From Myxococcus stipitatus (GTDB taxonomy: Bacteria > Myxococcota > Myxococcia > Myxococcales > Myxococcaceae), in contig NZ_JAKCFI010000003.1 of the NCBI RefSeq assembly GCF_021412625.1, positions 868,001-932,000 on the forward strand: a DNA stretch of 64,000 nt, given 5' to 3'. The notes beneath the pieces were generated by a model. That model saw only the letters and a program-made list of their open reading frames with translations, ran no database searches and was not told where the DNA came from. The position numbers and the translations under genes are program-made. Positions 1 to 10,147 of this stretch are shown one piece after another; position 1 is the first letter of the stretch; each line of letters begins with the position of its first letter.

Positions 1-1653
1 CTTGCGCGGCTGGTCCCCTGGCACGAGCGACGACAGCGACGCCACGAAGTCGATGGTGGAGTCGCGGCCCCGCTCGCGCTGGCGCTGGGCGAGCGCCGTC
101 GCCATCGCGTGCTCCTCCTGGGGGCCGTTGGTGAGCACCACCACCGGCGTCTGCGAGTAGCCGATGATGCGGTTGACCTGCGTGTCCAACACGAACGAGG
201 GCAGGTCCTGGTCCCAGAGGGTGCCGAAGTCGTAGTCGAACTTCACCCGACGCATCTGCGTCAGCAGCCCCACCAGGAGCACGGCCGACACCACGGCGAT
301 GGCCAGGCGGTGGCGCACGAGCAGCCGGCCCATGGAGGACTCGCGGGGGGAGGCGGCCGCGCGGCGGGGCCGCCACCCCCAGCGCGCCGTGAGCCCCAGC
401 AGCGCCGGCAGCACCAGCACGTAGGCGGCCACCAGCACCACCATGCCGATGCCCGCGATGACGCCGAACTCGCGGAACGCGCGCAGCTGCGAGGTGCCCA
501 GCACGAAGAAGGTGAGCGCCGCCACCAGCGCGGACACCAGCGCCGCGCCGCCCGTGTGCGTGAAGGCCTCGCGCGTGGCCTGTTCGGAGGTCTCACCCTC
601 CGCGCGCAGATGCAGGTAGCGCCCCAGCAGGTGGATGCCGTGCTCCACGCCCAGCCCCCCGAGGATGGCGCCGAGGAAGCCCGTCAGCAGGTTCACCTGT
701 CCGTACACCCCGGCGACCAGGCCGTACGTCCACGCCAGGCCCGCGCCCACCGGCGCGAGCACCAGCCCCACCGCCAGCGCGCTGCGGAAGTGGAAGAAGA
801 GGTAGAGCAGCATCAGCGCCGTGGCCACCGCGGACGACACCGCGATGTCGCGGAGAATCTGCTGCTGCTGGTCCAGCTTCTTCTGGAACGTGCCGGTGAT
901 TTCCGTGTGGAAGCCGGGCCCGTACTTCGACAGGTCCTGCGCGTCGAGCAGCCCCCGCACCTCGTCCACCACGCGGCGCGAGTAGTCCAGGTCCGCCGAC
1001 GTCACCTCCGGCTTCACGAGAATCACCACGCGCCGGGTGTCGGGGGCCAGGTAGTAGTCGTCGCGCGTGGAGGACAGGCGCTGGCCCGCGGCGCCGCCGT
1101 ACTTCGCCTCCAGGTCGGAGAAGTCGAGCGACGGCGCGGGCTCGTCGTCGAGCGGCACGAACAACGGGTTGGCGCGCGCCTTCTCCCACGTCAGTCGCGC
1201 GTCGAGCCGGCGCTGCACCTCCCGCAGGTCGTCCTCGGAGAGGAAGTAGAGCGCCTTGTCCCGGAAGAAGGCGCCGGGGCGCTGCTTCTCCACGAAGCGG
1301 ATGCTCGGCAGCGCGGCGAGCTGGGGCGCGACGTCGTCCGCGAAGCGCCGCAGCGAGTCGGGGCTGCCTCCCTCGCCCACCACGGCGATCCACCCGAGCG
1401 CGCCGAACCGCTCTTCGAGCGCACGCAGGTCCTGCACGCTGGCGAAGGAGCCGGGAAGCAGATCCACGAGGTTGGCGTTGAGACGCAGCGTGCGGGCAAA
1501 GAAACCTCCCAGGGCCGCCAGGAGTACCGCGAGCGCGAGCGCGAGCGCGGGACGCCGGTGGCTGCGTGCAGCCAGGGCCCCCATCGCCCGCTCCATGCGC
1601 GCCATCCAGCGGCGCTCCTGCCGCGGTCCGGCTGTCGTCGGCTCCGAGTCCAT
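1..1653 (-). CDS. MMPL/RND-superfamily exporter, 3' end missing (paralogue A)
   Basis: Integral inner-membrane exporter of the MMPL/HpnN type, which moves lipids or other hydrophobic molecules. The first 551 residues are present and the frame runs off the left edge without a stop. I place the start at the ATG at 1653, which opens with MDSEPTTAG. A first membrane helix follows the motif AARSHRRP, then a long periplasmic domain, then a block of helices holding GGLGVEHGIHLLGRY. The same motif, and long stretches around it, recur in the divergent neighbour at 2061-4538, so the two are paralogues. A second periplasmic domain begins near residue 460 (YDFGTLWDQD). The substrate cannot be read from sequence; the nearby inositol-lipid operon makes a lipid plausible. 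Confidence 0.88.
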   Translation of the reverse strand, partial: MDSEPTTAGPRQERRWMARMERAMGALAARSHRRPALALALAVLLAALGGFFARTLRLNANLVDLLPGSFASVQDLRALEERFGALGWIAVVGEGGSPDSLRRFADDVAPQLAALPSIRFVEKQRPGAFFRDKALYFLSEDDLREVQRRLDARLTWEKARANPLFVPLDDEPAPSLDFSDLEAKYGGAAGQRLSSTRDDYYLAPDTRRVVILVKPEVTSADLDYSRRVVDEVRGLLDAQDLSKYGPGFHTEITGTFQKKLDQQQQILRDIAVSSAVATALMLLYLFFHFRSALAVGLVLAPVGAGLAWTYGLVAGVYGQVNLLTGFLGAILGGLGVEHGIHLLGRYLHLRAEGETSEQATREAFTHTGGAALVSALVAALTFFVLGTSQLRAFREFGVIAGIGMVVLVAAYVLVLPALLGLTARWGWRPRRAAASPRESSMGRLLVRHRLAIAVVSAVLLVGLLTQMRRVKFDYDFGTLWDQDLPSFVLDTQVNRIIGYSQTPVVVLTNGPQEEHAMATALAQRQRERGRDSTIDFVASLSSLVPGDQPRK

Positions 1654-2060
1654 CCGTCGTCACGGCTGGCCGCCCCCCGGGCCTCCGGAACCTTCCGGTG
1701 GTCTGGACAGCGGCGCCGCGTCCCCTCTGTCAGGCGCCCGCGAAGCGCGAGCCCCATGTGGCGGGGAACGTGACCATGCGGCGAGGGTGGTGCAGTCCTG
1801 TCCGCCAGGCCGTCTGCCCACCGAGAGGACGATGGACCCGTCCTTGCGGCCTCTGATACGCGCTCGGCGCCAGGGGAGGGACACCTCCTGGAAGCAGGCG
1901 GGCAGACAGACGGGCGGGAGTGAGGCGAGCCCGTTAGGAGAGCACGGTCATTCGGGTCCTGACATTCCGCCTCCCGGCATAAACGCGTTGACTCCCTGGT
2001 TGGCGCATGCCCAAGGTGGGCCGCTGTTCGGCCAGCAATCAACACAGCAGGTGTCGCAAC
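1654..2060. other. Divergent intergenic region between two MMPL exporters
   Basis: 407 bases separate the start codons of the two divergently transcribed exporter genes. I see no convincing coding frame. A TTGACT at about 1988 resembles a -35 element but lacks a clear -10 partner at the right distance. Promoters for both genes presumably lie here, which would allow joint control, but I cannot place them. Confidence 0.5.
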
Positions 2061-4538
2061 ATGGGTGAGAAGCGTTGGTCGGAGCGGTTCGAGGGGGCCA
2101 TGGGCCAGCTCGCCGCGCGGAGCCACCGTCGTCCTTTCTGGGCGCTTGCGGTGGCGGTGGTGCTCACGCTGCTGGGGGCGTACTTCGCCCGGAACCTGAC
2201 GCTCAGCGCGGACTTCGTGGGGCTCCTGCCCAAGTCGTTCCCGAGCGTCCAGGACATCGACAAGCTGCGCAAGCGCTTCGGTGGACAGGGCAACGTGGTG
2301 GTGGTGGGGATGGGCGCGGAGCCGGAGACGCTCAAGCGCTTCGCGGACGACCTGGCGCCGAAGCTCGCGCAGCTGTCGGAGATTCGCTACGTCAACTTCC
2401 AGCGCCCGCGGACGTTCTTCGACGAGCACGCGCTGTACTACGTGGACCTGGACGACCTGAAGACCATCCAGGGGCGCATCGACGCGCGCATCGCGTGGGA
2501 GAAGGAGCAGGCCAACCCGCTGTTCGTGCGCCTGGACGAGGAGCCCGCGCCGTCGGTGGACTTCTCCGACATCGAGCAGAAGTACACGGGCCGCGCCAAC
2601 CAGCGCCTGTCGGGACAGGGAGACCTGTACTACATCGACCCGGCGGAGCGGATGGTGGTGCTGATGGCGAAGCCCAAGGGCAGCGCCGCGGACCTGGACT
2701 ATTCGAAGAAGGTCGTCACGCAGGTGGAGCAGTTCCTGGCGACGCAGGACCTGTCGAAGTACGGGCCGGGCTTCAAGACGGCGGTGACGGGGACGTTCAA
2801 GAAGAAGATCGACCAGCAGCGGGTCATCGTGAACGACCTGGCGCGCGCGTCGACGCTGGCCATGGTGATGCTGCTGGCCTACCTGGCCTTCCACTTCCGC
2901 AGCGCGCTGTCGGTGGGCTTCACCATGCTGCCGGTGCTCGCGGGCCTGGGGTGGACGTACGGCTTCGTGGGCCTGGCCTACGGACAGGTGAACCTGCTGA
3001 CGGGCTTCCTGGCGGCGGTGCTCGGAGGCCTGGGCGTGGAGCACGGCATCCACCTGCTGGGCAGATACGGCACGCTGCGGTCGGAGGGGATGGACTCCGA
3101 GGCGGCGGTCCACGAGTCCTTCCGCCACACGGGCTTCTCCGCGCTCATCGCGGCGGTGGTGGCGGCGCTGACGTTCCTGAGCCTGGCGCTGTCGGAGTTC
3201 CGAGCGTTCCGTGAGTTCGGCATCATCGCCGCGGTGGGCATGCTGGTGAGCATCTTCGCCTACGTGCTCATCCTGCCGGCGACGCTGGGCATCGCGGCGC
3301 GGTTCGGCTGGACGCCGCGGGTGCACGAGGGCGGCTCGGGCCCCATGGCGATGCTGGGCCGGTGGCTGCCGCGCTCCTACCGGGGCGTGGCGGTGGTGAT
3401 TGGCGTGGGCGTGGTGGTGCTCATCTCCCAGGCGTATCGCATCACGTTCAACTACGACTCGCGCACGCTGGAGGACTACAAGCAGGCGTCGGCGGTGCTG
3501 GACCAGAAGGTGAACAACATCCTGGGCTACTCGCAGACGCCGGTGGTGGTGCTGACGGACTCGCAGGAGATGGAGCGCGAGGTGGTGCGTCAGCTGGAGG
3601 CGCGCAAGGCGGCGCGGGGCAAGGACTCCACCATCGACTTCGTGGGCGCGCTGGAGGACCTGGTGCCGCGCCAGCAGCCGGAGAAGCAGGCGGTGCTGCG
3701 GGCCATCGGCGAGAAGCTGGGGAAGCTGGACCCGGAGCGGCTGCCCGAGGACACGCGCGCGGCGCTGACGCGGGCCCTGAACATGTCGAAGGCGCAGCCC
3801 TTCACGCAGGCGGACCTGCCGTCGAGCGTGCGGCACCAGTTCGAGAGCCTGGACGGTTCGACGGGCGGCGTGGTGCTGGTGTACGCGGGCGGCGGGGTGA
3901 GCCTGTCGGACGGCGAGGGCACGCGGCGCTTCTCCAAGGAGGTGCGCGGGCTGCGGATGCCGGACGGCAGCCAGGTGTCCGCGGCGGGCGAGGCGCTCAT
4001 CCTGGCGGACATCCTGGACATGGTGTCGCGCGAGGGGCCGCGCATCCTGGCGGCGGCGGTGCTCAGCGTGCTGGCGGCGATGTGGGTGACGCTGGGCCGG
4101 CTGCGCACGGCGCTCATCTGCATGGTGCCCACGCTGCTGTCGGTGGCGGGGCTGGTGGGGTTGATGGCGCTGTTGGACCTACAGTTCAACTACCTGAACA
4201 TCATGGTGCTACCGGTGCTGGTGGGCACCACCGTGGACGCGGGCGTGCACCTGGTGCAGCGGCTGGGCGAGCCGGGCGCGGACTTCATCTCCGTGTACGC
4301 GGAGACGGGACGGGCCATCACCGGCGGCCTGCTGACGAGCGCCATCGGCTTCGTGGCGCTGGTGCTGGCCAAGCACCCGGGGCTCAACTCCATCGGTGAC
4401 CTGGCCAACCTGGGCTTCGGGCTCAACCTCGTCATCGTGCTGCTGGGCTTCCCCTCGTTGCTGCTGTTGGTGGAGCGCTGGCGCAGCAAGCATGGCGCGA
4501 CGCCCGAGCAGTCGGAGCAGCCCGCATCGGAGGCGTGA
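2061..4538 (+). CDS. MMPL/RND-superfamily exporter (paralogue B)
   Basis: Complete 825-residue inner-membrane exporter. The layout is a first helix at about 26-43, a periplasmic domain, six helices ending around residue 420, a second periplasmic domain, and a second helix block to the C-terminus. This is the duplicated half-transporter plan of MMPL/HpnN proteins. The first block has GGLGVEHGIHLLGRY and the second VLVGTTVDAGVHLVQRL at the equivalent place, where RND pumps usually carry proton-relay acidic residues. I use the ATG at 2061 because the protein then aligns from its N-terminus with the divergent paralogue at AARSHRRP. An in-frame ATG at 2007 is possible but adds residues the paralogue lacks. 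HpnN relatives export hopanoids; the substrate here is unknown. Confidence 0.9.
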   Translation: MGEKRWSERFEGAMGQLAARSHRRPFWALAVAVVLTLLGAYFARNLTLSADFVGLLPKSFPSVQDIDKLRKRFGGQGNVVVVGMGAEPETLKRFADDLAPKLAQLSEIRYVNFQRPRTFFDEHALYYVDLDDLKTIQGRIDARIAWEKEQANPLFVRLDEEPAPSVDFSDIEQKYTGRANQRLSGQGDLYYIDPAERMVVLMAKPKGSAADLDYSKKVVTQVEQFLATQDLSKYGPGFKTAVTGTFKKKIDQQRVIVNDLARASTLAMVMLLAYLAFHFRSALSVGFTMLPVLAGLGWTYGFVGLAYGQVNLLTGFLAAVLGGLGVEHGIHLLGRYGTLRSEGMDSEAAVHESFRHTGFSALIAAVVAALTFLSLALSEFRAFREFGIIAAVGMLVSIFAYVLILPATLGIAARFGWTPRVHEGGSGPMAMLGRWLPRSYRGVAVVIGVGVVVLISQAYRITFNYDSRTLEDYKQASAVLDQKVNNILGYSQTPVVVLTDSQEMEREVVRQLEARKAARGKDSTIDFVGALEDLVPRQQPEKQAVLRAIGEKLGKLDPERLPEDTRAALTRALNMSKAQPFTQADLPSSVRHQFESLDGSTGGVVLVYAGGGVSLSDGEGTRRFSKEVRGLRMPDGSQVSAAGEALILADILDMVSREGPRILAAAVLSVLAAMWVTLGRLRTALICMVPTLLSVAGLVGLMALLDLQFNYLNIMVLPVLVGTTVDAGVHLVQRLGEPGADFISVYAETGRAITGGLLTSAIGFVALVLAKHPGLNSIGDLANLGFGLNLVIVLLGFPSLLLLVERWRSKHGATPEQSEQPASEA

Positions 4539-4648
4539 GCCGCGCCGCCCACGCCCGGTGGGTGGAATCCCGTCGGGCGGGTGGCAGACTCGGAGGGCGG
4601 GCGCGGGCCGGCGAGAGGCCGGTCCGCGTCGCGACAGCGAGGGTGGAC

Positions 4649-4909
4649 ATGACGCTCGAGAGACGACTGGTGCTGGGCATGCTCCTGGGGTTCTCCGTGC
4701 TGGCGGGCTGTAGCCACGGCGGGAAGAACGAGGAGAAGAAGGGCGACACGCGCTGCGAGGAGTCGCGCGACCTCACCTGCATCACCGGCACCGAATGTTC
4801 CATCGACCGGGACCGGGGCTGCGAGGTGTGTCGGTGCTCCCCGGCGGACGCGCTGCCGCCCACGGACAAGCGCCGGCCCACGGCGATGGAGCCGGAGCGA
4901 CGCTGGTAG
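4649..4909 (+). CDS. Small cysteine-rich lipoprotein
   Basis: An 86-residue predicted lipoprotein of unknown function. It starts at the ATG at 4649, preceded by a GAGGGTGG ribosome site. A short signal peptide ends in the lipobox LAGC with the lipidated cysteine at residue 21. The mature part is hydrophilic and carries six further cysteines within about 35 residues (TRC, LTC, TEC, GC, VC, RC), suggesting a small disulfide-bonded periplasmic or outer-membrane domain. It lies 110 bases after the exporter gene on the same strand, so it may be co-transcribed with it. I recognise no family. Confidence 0.7.
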   Translation: MTLERRLVLGMLLGFSVLAGCSHGGKNEEKKGDTRCEESRDLTCITGTECSIDRDRGCEVCRCSPADALPPTDKRRPTAMEPERRW

Positions 4910-4921
4910 TCGTGGGTGGCT

Positions 4922-4937
4922 CGCGCCGGCCGGCGCG
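4922..4937. repeat. 16-base perfect palindrome between convergent genes
   Basis: CGCGCCGGCCGGCGCG reads identically on both strands and lies in the 63-base gap between the convergent lipoprotein and phosphatase genes. There is no T-run after it in either direction. It could aid termination or be a chance product of the very high G+C content. Confidence 0.3.
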
Positions 4938-4972
4938 TGGCGCGAAGCAGCGGGTGCGCGGCGGGCCCGCGC

Positions 4973-5554
4973 CTAGGCAGCCTTGTGGCCGCGCGCGGCC
5001 CAGGCGGTGACGAAGTCCGCGAGGCCCTGGAGCTGCCGGTCGTTCAGCGTGCACTGCCACCGGGCCTTGCGCAGCTCGCGGTAGGCCGTGGGCGCGTCCC
5101 AGCCGCGCGCCACCATCACCGCCAACCCCATCAGCGGGCCCCGGCCCACGCCGTGCTCGCAGTGGGTGTAGAGGACTCCGCCCCGCTGGAGCCGGGGCAG
5201 CGCCCACTCGACGCCCGCCAGGAGCTGGTCCACCGACGGCGGATAGCGGTCCGTCACCGGCAGGTTCAGCAACTCGATGCCCAGCGCCGCCAGCGCCTTC
5301 GCGTCGTCCACGCGCTCGGCGCGCAGGTCGATGACCGCGGTGATGCCCCGGGCCTTCAGCTCCGCGTAGCGCGCGGGCGGCACGGAGCCCCCCACGTGCA
5401 GCCAGTCGCCCACCCGCGACACGTTGAGCTCCCGGCGCCCCGGCAGCTTCGTGGTCCATTCGACGACGCGGGCCACCGAGCGCAGCACCTGCTTGCGCAC
5501 CCAGCCCTTCACGCCCGGGACATGGTGGACGTCACGCAGCAGCGTGAAGCTCAC
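4973..5554 (-). CDS. Dual-specificity phosphatase family protein, candidate lipid-phosphate phosphatase
   Basis: A 193-residue cysteine phosphatase. The signature HCEHGVGRG at about 131-139 fits HCxxGxxR, with nucleophile C132 and arginine R138. D102 in LPVTDRY is a candidate general acid. No signal peptide is obvious, so it is probably cytosolic or at the inner face of the membrane. The GTG start at 5554 overlaps the stop of the upstream gene by four bases (GTGA), which fixes the start by translational coupling. As the last gene of the inositol-lipid operon it could remove the phosphate from phosphatidylinositol phosphate, as the DSP-family enzyme PTPMT1 does for phosphatidylglycerophosphate. 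A protein-phosphatase role is the alternative. Confidence 0.85.
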   Translation of the reverse strand: MSFTLLRDVHHVPGVKGWVRKQVLRSVARVVEWTTKLPGRRELNVSRVGDWLHVGGSVPPARYAELKARGITAVIDLRAERVDDAKALAALGIELLNLPVTDRYPPSVDQLLAGVEWALPRLQRGGVLYTHCEHGVGRGPLMGLAVMVARGWDAPTAYRELRKARWQCTLNDRQLQGLADFVTAWAARGHKAA

Positions 5555-6537
5555 AGGTCTCCCTCGAGCGTCACTTCCATGAGGCCCGCCACCGGCGTGT
5601 GGCCCGCGCGCTCCAGCACCGCGCGGTGCAGGTACGTCACCGGAGAGCCCACCACCGATTTCACCAGCCCGCCCAGCACGCCCAGGTCCTCCACCGGCGC
5701 GCTGCGCTGGAGCAGCGACGTGGAGCGCAGCACCATGGCCTTCGCGCCGTCGCCGCCGAAGACGTCCACCGTCCACACGCTGCGCTCCTTGGCGCCCTCG
5801 CGGTTGAGCGTGAAGGACTCCATCCGGCTGGGCTCCCGGCCCTCGGCCCACGAGTAGACGGGGCCGAACTCGCCGTCCTGGCCCTCGCGCGCCAGCAACA
5901 CCAGCCGCTCACCGCCGCGCAGCGCGCGGAAGCGCACCCACCGCCGGGCCAGCTTCGCCGGGGCGATGGTGGAGCGCGTGTGGTCCGCGTAGCCGCCACC
6001 CGCCTGCGTCACCTCCGCCGCCTTGGGCTGCCGCACCGTCGCCGTCAAGGGGCTGAAGGCCAGCGTCACCTCGTGGCGGTAGCGCGCGCTGCCCACCTCC
6101 ACGTCGGAGCCCTCCGGGGAGCGGGGCGCCACCTGCGCGGTGTACTCCAGCACCACCCGGCCGCCCTCCAGCGGCGCCTCCACCCGCGTGACGCCCGAGG
6201 CCGAGCGCGCCGAGCACGCGCCGACGCGCAGCGTCCCGGTGGCCGCGTCATAGCCCCAGTCCTTCGCGCCCACCTTCTTCTGCGGCGTCCACGCGCGCTG
6301 GCCGGGGCGCAGCACCGTGGCGCGGCAGATGCCCGTGCGCGAGCCCGGGCCGATGTTCGTCACCGACAGCTGCACCAGCACGAAGGTGCCGTCCTCCAGG
6401 TCCCCGATGAAGGTGAAGCTCTCCCCGTAGTTGTCGTTGGGGGAGAACTGGGGCTCCAGCGACGCTCCCGCCGCCACGAAGGGCAGCGCGAGCGTCAGCA
6501 GCAGACCCAGGACCCGGAGGGGCGCCTCACGCCGCAT
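5551..6537 (-). CDS. Secreted lipocalin/AttH-Svf1-like protein
   Basis: 328 residues with a cleavable signal peptide (MRREAPLRVLGLLLTLALPF, cleavage likely after VAAGA near residue 25), so it is exported. The rest is rich in beta-strand patterns in two halves, with a YADHTRSTIAPAKLARRWVR segment at the junction. This resembles the double-barrel layout of AttH/CrtC/Svf1 lipocalin-like proteins, which bind or process hydrophobic ligands. That resemblance is my reading and not a firm match. The start ATG at 6537 overlaps the CDP-alcohol phosphotransferase by 11 bases, and its stop overlaps the phosphatase start. The context suggests a periplasmic carrier or chaperone for the lipid made by the operon. 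Confidence 0.65.
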   Translation of the reverse strand: MRREAPLRVLGLLLTLALPFVAAGASLEPQFSPNDNYGESFTFIGDLEDGTFVLVQLSVTNIGPGSRTGICRATVLRPGQRAWTPQKKVGAKDWGYDAATGTLRVGACSARSASGVTRVEAPLEGGRVVLEYTAQVAPRSPEGSDVEVGSARYRHEVTLAFSPLTATVRQPKAAEVTQAGGGYADHTRSTIAPAKLARRWVRFRALRGGERLVLLAREGQDGEFGPVYSWAEGREPSRMESFTLNREGAKERSVWTVDVFGGDGAKAMVLRSTSLLQRSAPVEDLGVLGGLVKSVVGSPVTYLHRAVLERAGHTPVAGLMEVTLEGDL

Positions 6538-7771
6538 GGGGGCGCTGCTCCAGGAGCGCTTCCGACGAGGCCGCGTCGTTGAACACGTAGTCGCGCTGGA
6601 GCGGCAGGTTCCAGGCGAAGTACACCACGCCGCGCACCACCCACCAGCCCAGCGTGTAGGCCAGCTGCGGGTGCAGGGTGAGCAGCGCCACGCCGCCCGA
6701 GTTGAGCAGGGCGCTGGTGCCGCTCACCACCGAGTAGCGCACCATCTGCCGGCCCACCGCCGCCGTGCTGCGGAAGGTGAACACGCGGTTGATGGAGTAG
6801 TTCACCACCGCGCCCACCAGCGCGCCGAGCACCGTGGCCCACGCGGGCAGCAGCTCCAGCCACTCCACCAGGGCCAGCACCACCGCGAAGTCCACCGCCG
6901 TGGCGATGGCGCCCGCCGCCGCGTTGAGGCCGAGGATGGCCTTGCCGGAGCGGGCCTCCTGGCGCTTGGGCGCCAGCGCGCGGACCAGGTTGCGGAAGCG
7001 GGAGATGGCGGTGAAGTTGCTCATGATGGCCACGAAGACCAGGCCCACCACGGCCATCCAGTGCATGGGGTGCTTCTCCTCGGGCCAGAAGACGGCCTCG
7101 AGGATGGGCGACAGCGCGGTGCCCACGCCCAGGAAGAGCACGCGCTCCAGCCGCTGCATGGCGCCGTCACGCACGCTGACGCCCAGGCCCTCGCCCTTGG
7201 CGCGCACGTACGGCACCAGCGACGAGCCCAGCAGCGCGCCCAGCGCGGGCAGCAGCACCCACGTGTCCCGGTAGTACCAGGCCAGGCCCATCAGCATCGC
7301 GGAGTCGACGTAGCGGTCCAGCACGGAGTCCAGCGCCGCGCCCGCGGGGTTGGCCTCCTTGCGCGTGCGCGCGATGCGCCCGTCCATCACGTCCAGGATG
7401 CCCGCGGCCAGGAACAGCCAGCCGCCCAGCGCGAAGCGGCCCGCGGCCACCGCCACGCCGGAGGAGATGCCCAACAGGCCCGACAGCATGGACAGCGCGT
7501 TGGCCGGCAGCCCCGAGCGCAGCAGCAGCTGCCACAGGGGCTGGATGACCCAGAAGAAGTAGTGCCGCAGGAAGAAGCCCACCAGCACCGTGCTGCCGCG
7601 CTTGAGCGTCTCCTCGTCGCGAGGCACGCCCTTGAAGGCGCAGCGGATACAGAAGATGAGCAGGCCTCCCAGGAAGTACGCACAGGCGAGGATGGCCGGC
7701 GCCAGCGCCGTCCAGATGCGCGCCGAGGGAGACAGGTTTCCGGTCAGCCATGCCACCAGGTTCTCAAGCAC
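6527..7771 (-). CDS. CDP-alcohol phosphotransferase fused to a GtrA domain (candidate PI-phosphate synthase)
   Basis: 414 residues, many membrane helices. The N-terminal half carries the complete CDP-alcohol phosphotransferase motif D-G-x2-A-R-x8-G-x3-D-x3-D at 130-152 (DVMDGRIAR, then G144, D148, D152). This family displaces CMP from a CDP-lipid using an alcohol such as inositol phosphate. From about residue 280 a separate four-helix unit follows, with INRVFTF and a repeat ending LQRDYVF. That is the GtrA pattern, seen in proteins thought to flip or aid transfer of polyprenyl-linked sugars. The fusion is unusual. GTG start at 7771 overlaps the upstream stop by eight bases. Inositol phosphate as acceptor is inferred from the neighbouring ino1 gene. 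Confidence 0.85.
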   Translation of the reverse strand: MLENLVAWLTGNLSPSARIWTALAPAILACAYFLGGLLIFCIRCAFKGVPRDEETLKRGSTVLVGFFLRHYFFWVIQPLWQLLLRSGLPANALSMLSGLLGISSGVAVAAGRFALGGWLFLAAGILDVMDGRIARTRKEANPAGAALDSVLDRYVDSAMLMGLAWYYRDTWVLLPALGALLGSSLVPYVRAKGEGLGVSVRDGAMQRLERVLFLGVGTALSPILEAVFWPEEKHPMHWMAVVGLVFVAIMSNFTAISRFRNLVRALAPKRQEARSGKAILGLNAAAGAIATAVDFAVVLALVEWLELLPAWATVLGALVGAVVNYSINRVFTFRSTAAVGRQMVRYSVVSGTSALLNSGGVALLTLHPQLAYTLGWWVVRGVVYFAWNLPLQRDYVFNDAASSEALLEQRPHAA

Positions 7772-8667
7772 GGGTGTCTCCTCCAGGAGTCATGGGCACC
7801 GGCAGGGCCACCGGCGCATTCCGGCGTGCGAAGGCGAGCTCCACCACCAGGAAGGCGGCGAGCGCGGCGGTGAGACCCGCGAGCACGTCCAGGACGTAGT
7901 GGTGCGTCAGATAAACGGCGGAGAATGCGACGAGCAGGGCGAAGGCCCCGGTGAACAGCCGCCACTTCGCCCCGCGCTGCCAGACGAAGAGCATCACCAT
8001 GAACGGATAGGCCGCGTGCAGGGACGGCATGGCCCCGAAGACATTGGGGTTTCGCGCGTAGAAGCCCGCGAAGTACTGGATGCCCAGCAGCGCGTCGAAC
8101 CGGGCGGTGCCCGCGGGACTGGGCAGCGCGGCGAGGTTCGCCGGGCCCGGCCCGTACTGGAGGATGTACCAGGGCGGCGCGGCCGGATAGAGCAGGTAGA
8201 TGACGACGCCGATGGCGTTCACCGTCAGGAACGCCCAGCAGAGCTTCTGGAAGCGAGCGTCCTTCTTCACGAAGAAGAAGATGGCCACGACGAAGACTTC
8301 GTAAAGGTAGGCCGCGTAGGCGAAGCCACACAGCAGGTCCAGGAAGGCGTTCGAGCGCGTGCTCCACCACTCGGGCCAGTTGACACCGCCGGGGGCGGGG
8401 AACAGGCGGCGCTCCAGTGTCCACAAGTCACCGGTGTGGATGGTGCCTCGCAGGAAGAGCCAGAGCCCCTGGCTGTCCAGCAGCATACCGGTCAGCCAGA
8501 GCGGGAAGCCGCCGAGCAGGAAGCGCCGCGCGCGGGGGCCCGACCAGGCCACCCCCACGAGCAGCGCGTCCGCCGCGACGTGCTCCCACCGGAGCCGACC
8601 GGTGAGCATCACGAGCATCAAGTGGCCCACACCCAGCAGGGTGCAGAGCCACTTGAATGCGTCGGTC

Positions 8668-8690
<23 letters not shown>
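7764..8690 (-). CDS. PAP2-superfamily membrane protein, inositol phosphoceramide synthase-like
   Basis: 308 residues with about eight membrane helices. It has a loop motif YPAAPPWY (168-175) typical of Aur1/IPC-synthase-like PAP2 proteins, then GAMPSLHAAYP (catalytic H225) and LTHHYVLDVL (H264, D268), the PAP2 C2 and C3 motifs. Such enzymes transfer phosphoinositol from phosphatidylinositol to ceramide, or act as lipid phosphatases. The ATG at 8690 overlaps the ino1 coding end by 23 bases, and the downstream gene overlaps by eight. With an inositol phosphate synthase directly upstream, transfer of phosphoinositol is the more likely role than plain phosphatidate hydrolysis. Confidence 0.85.
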
Positions 8691-10002
<1,312 letters not shown>

Positions 10003-10079
10003 CGTGGATTCCTTCAAGAGGCGGCCGGGCCGCCTGTATTTGAGTCCGACTCGGATTCGCCGCCGCGCACCGTCTTCGA

Positions 10080-10094
10080 ATACCCCAGGGGTAT
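10080..10094. promoter_or_regulatory. 15-base inverted repeat upstream of ino1
   Basis: ATACCCCAGGGGTAT is a perfect inverted repeat around a central A. It lies about 25 bases downstream of the candidate -10 box and 78 bases before the ino1 start, where a repressor could block elongation. In plus orientation TCGAAT stands just before it and again about 25 bases after it. Confidence 0.35.
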
Positions 10095-10118
10095 GCGGAA
10101 AATCTCGAATGCGGATGG

Positions 10119-10147
10119 TTGATACGCTAAAGCGTTCGTGACTTCAA
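10119..10147 (-). promoter_or_regulatory. Candidate sigma-70-type promoter for the ino1 operon, with palindrome in the spacer
   Basis: On the minus strand TTGAAG (10147-10142) and TATCAA (10124-10119) are separated by exactly 17 bases, about 115 bases before the ino1 start. Each box matches four of six consensus positions. The spacer holds ACGCTTTAGCGT (10124-10135 in plus coordinates), a 5-base inverted repeat around two bases, which could be an operator. Confidence 0.35.
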
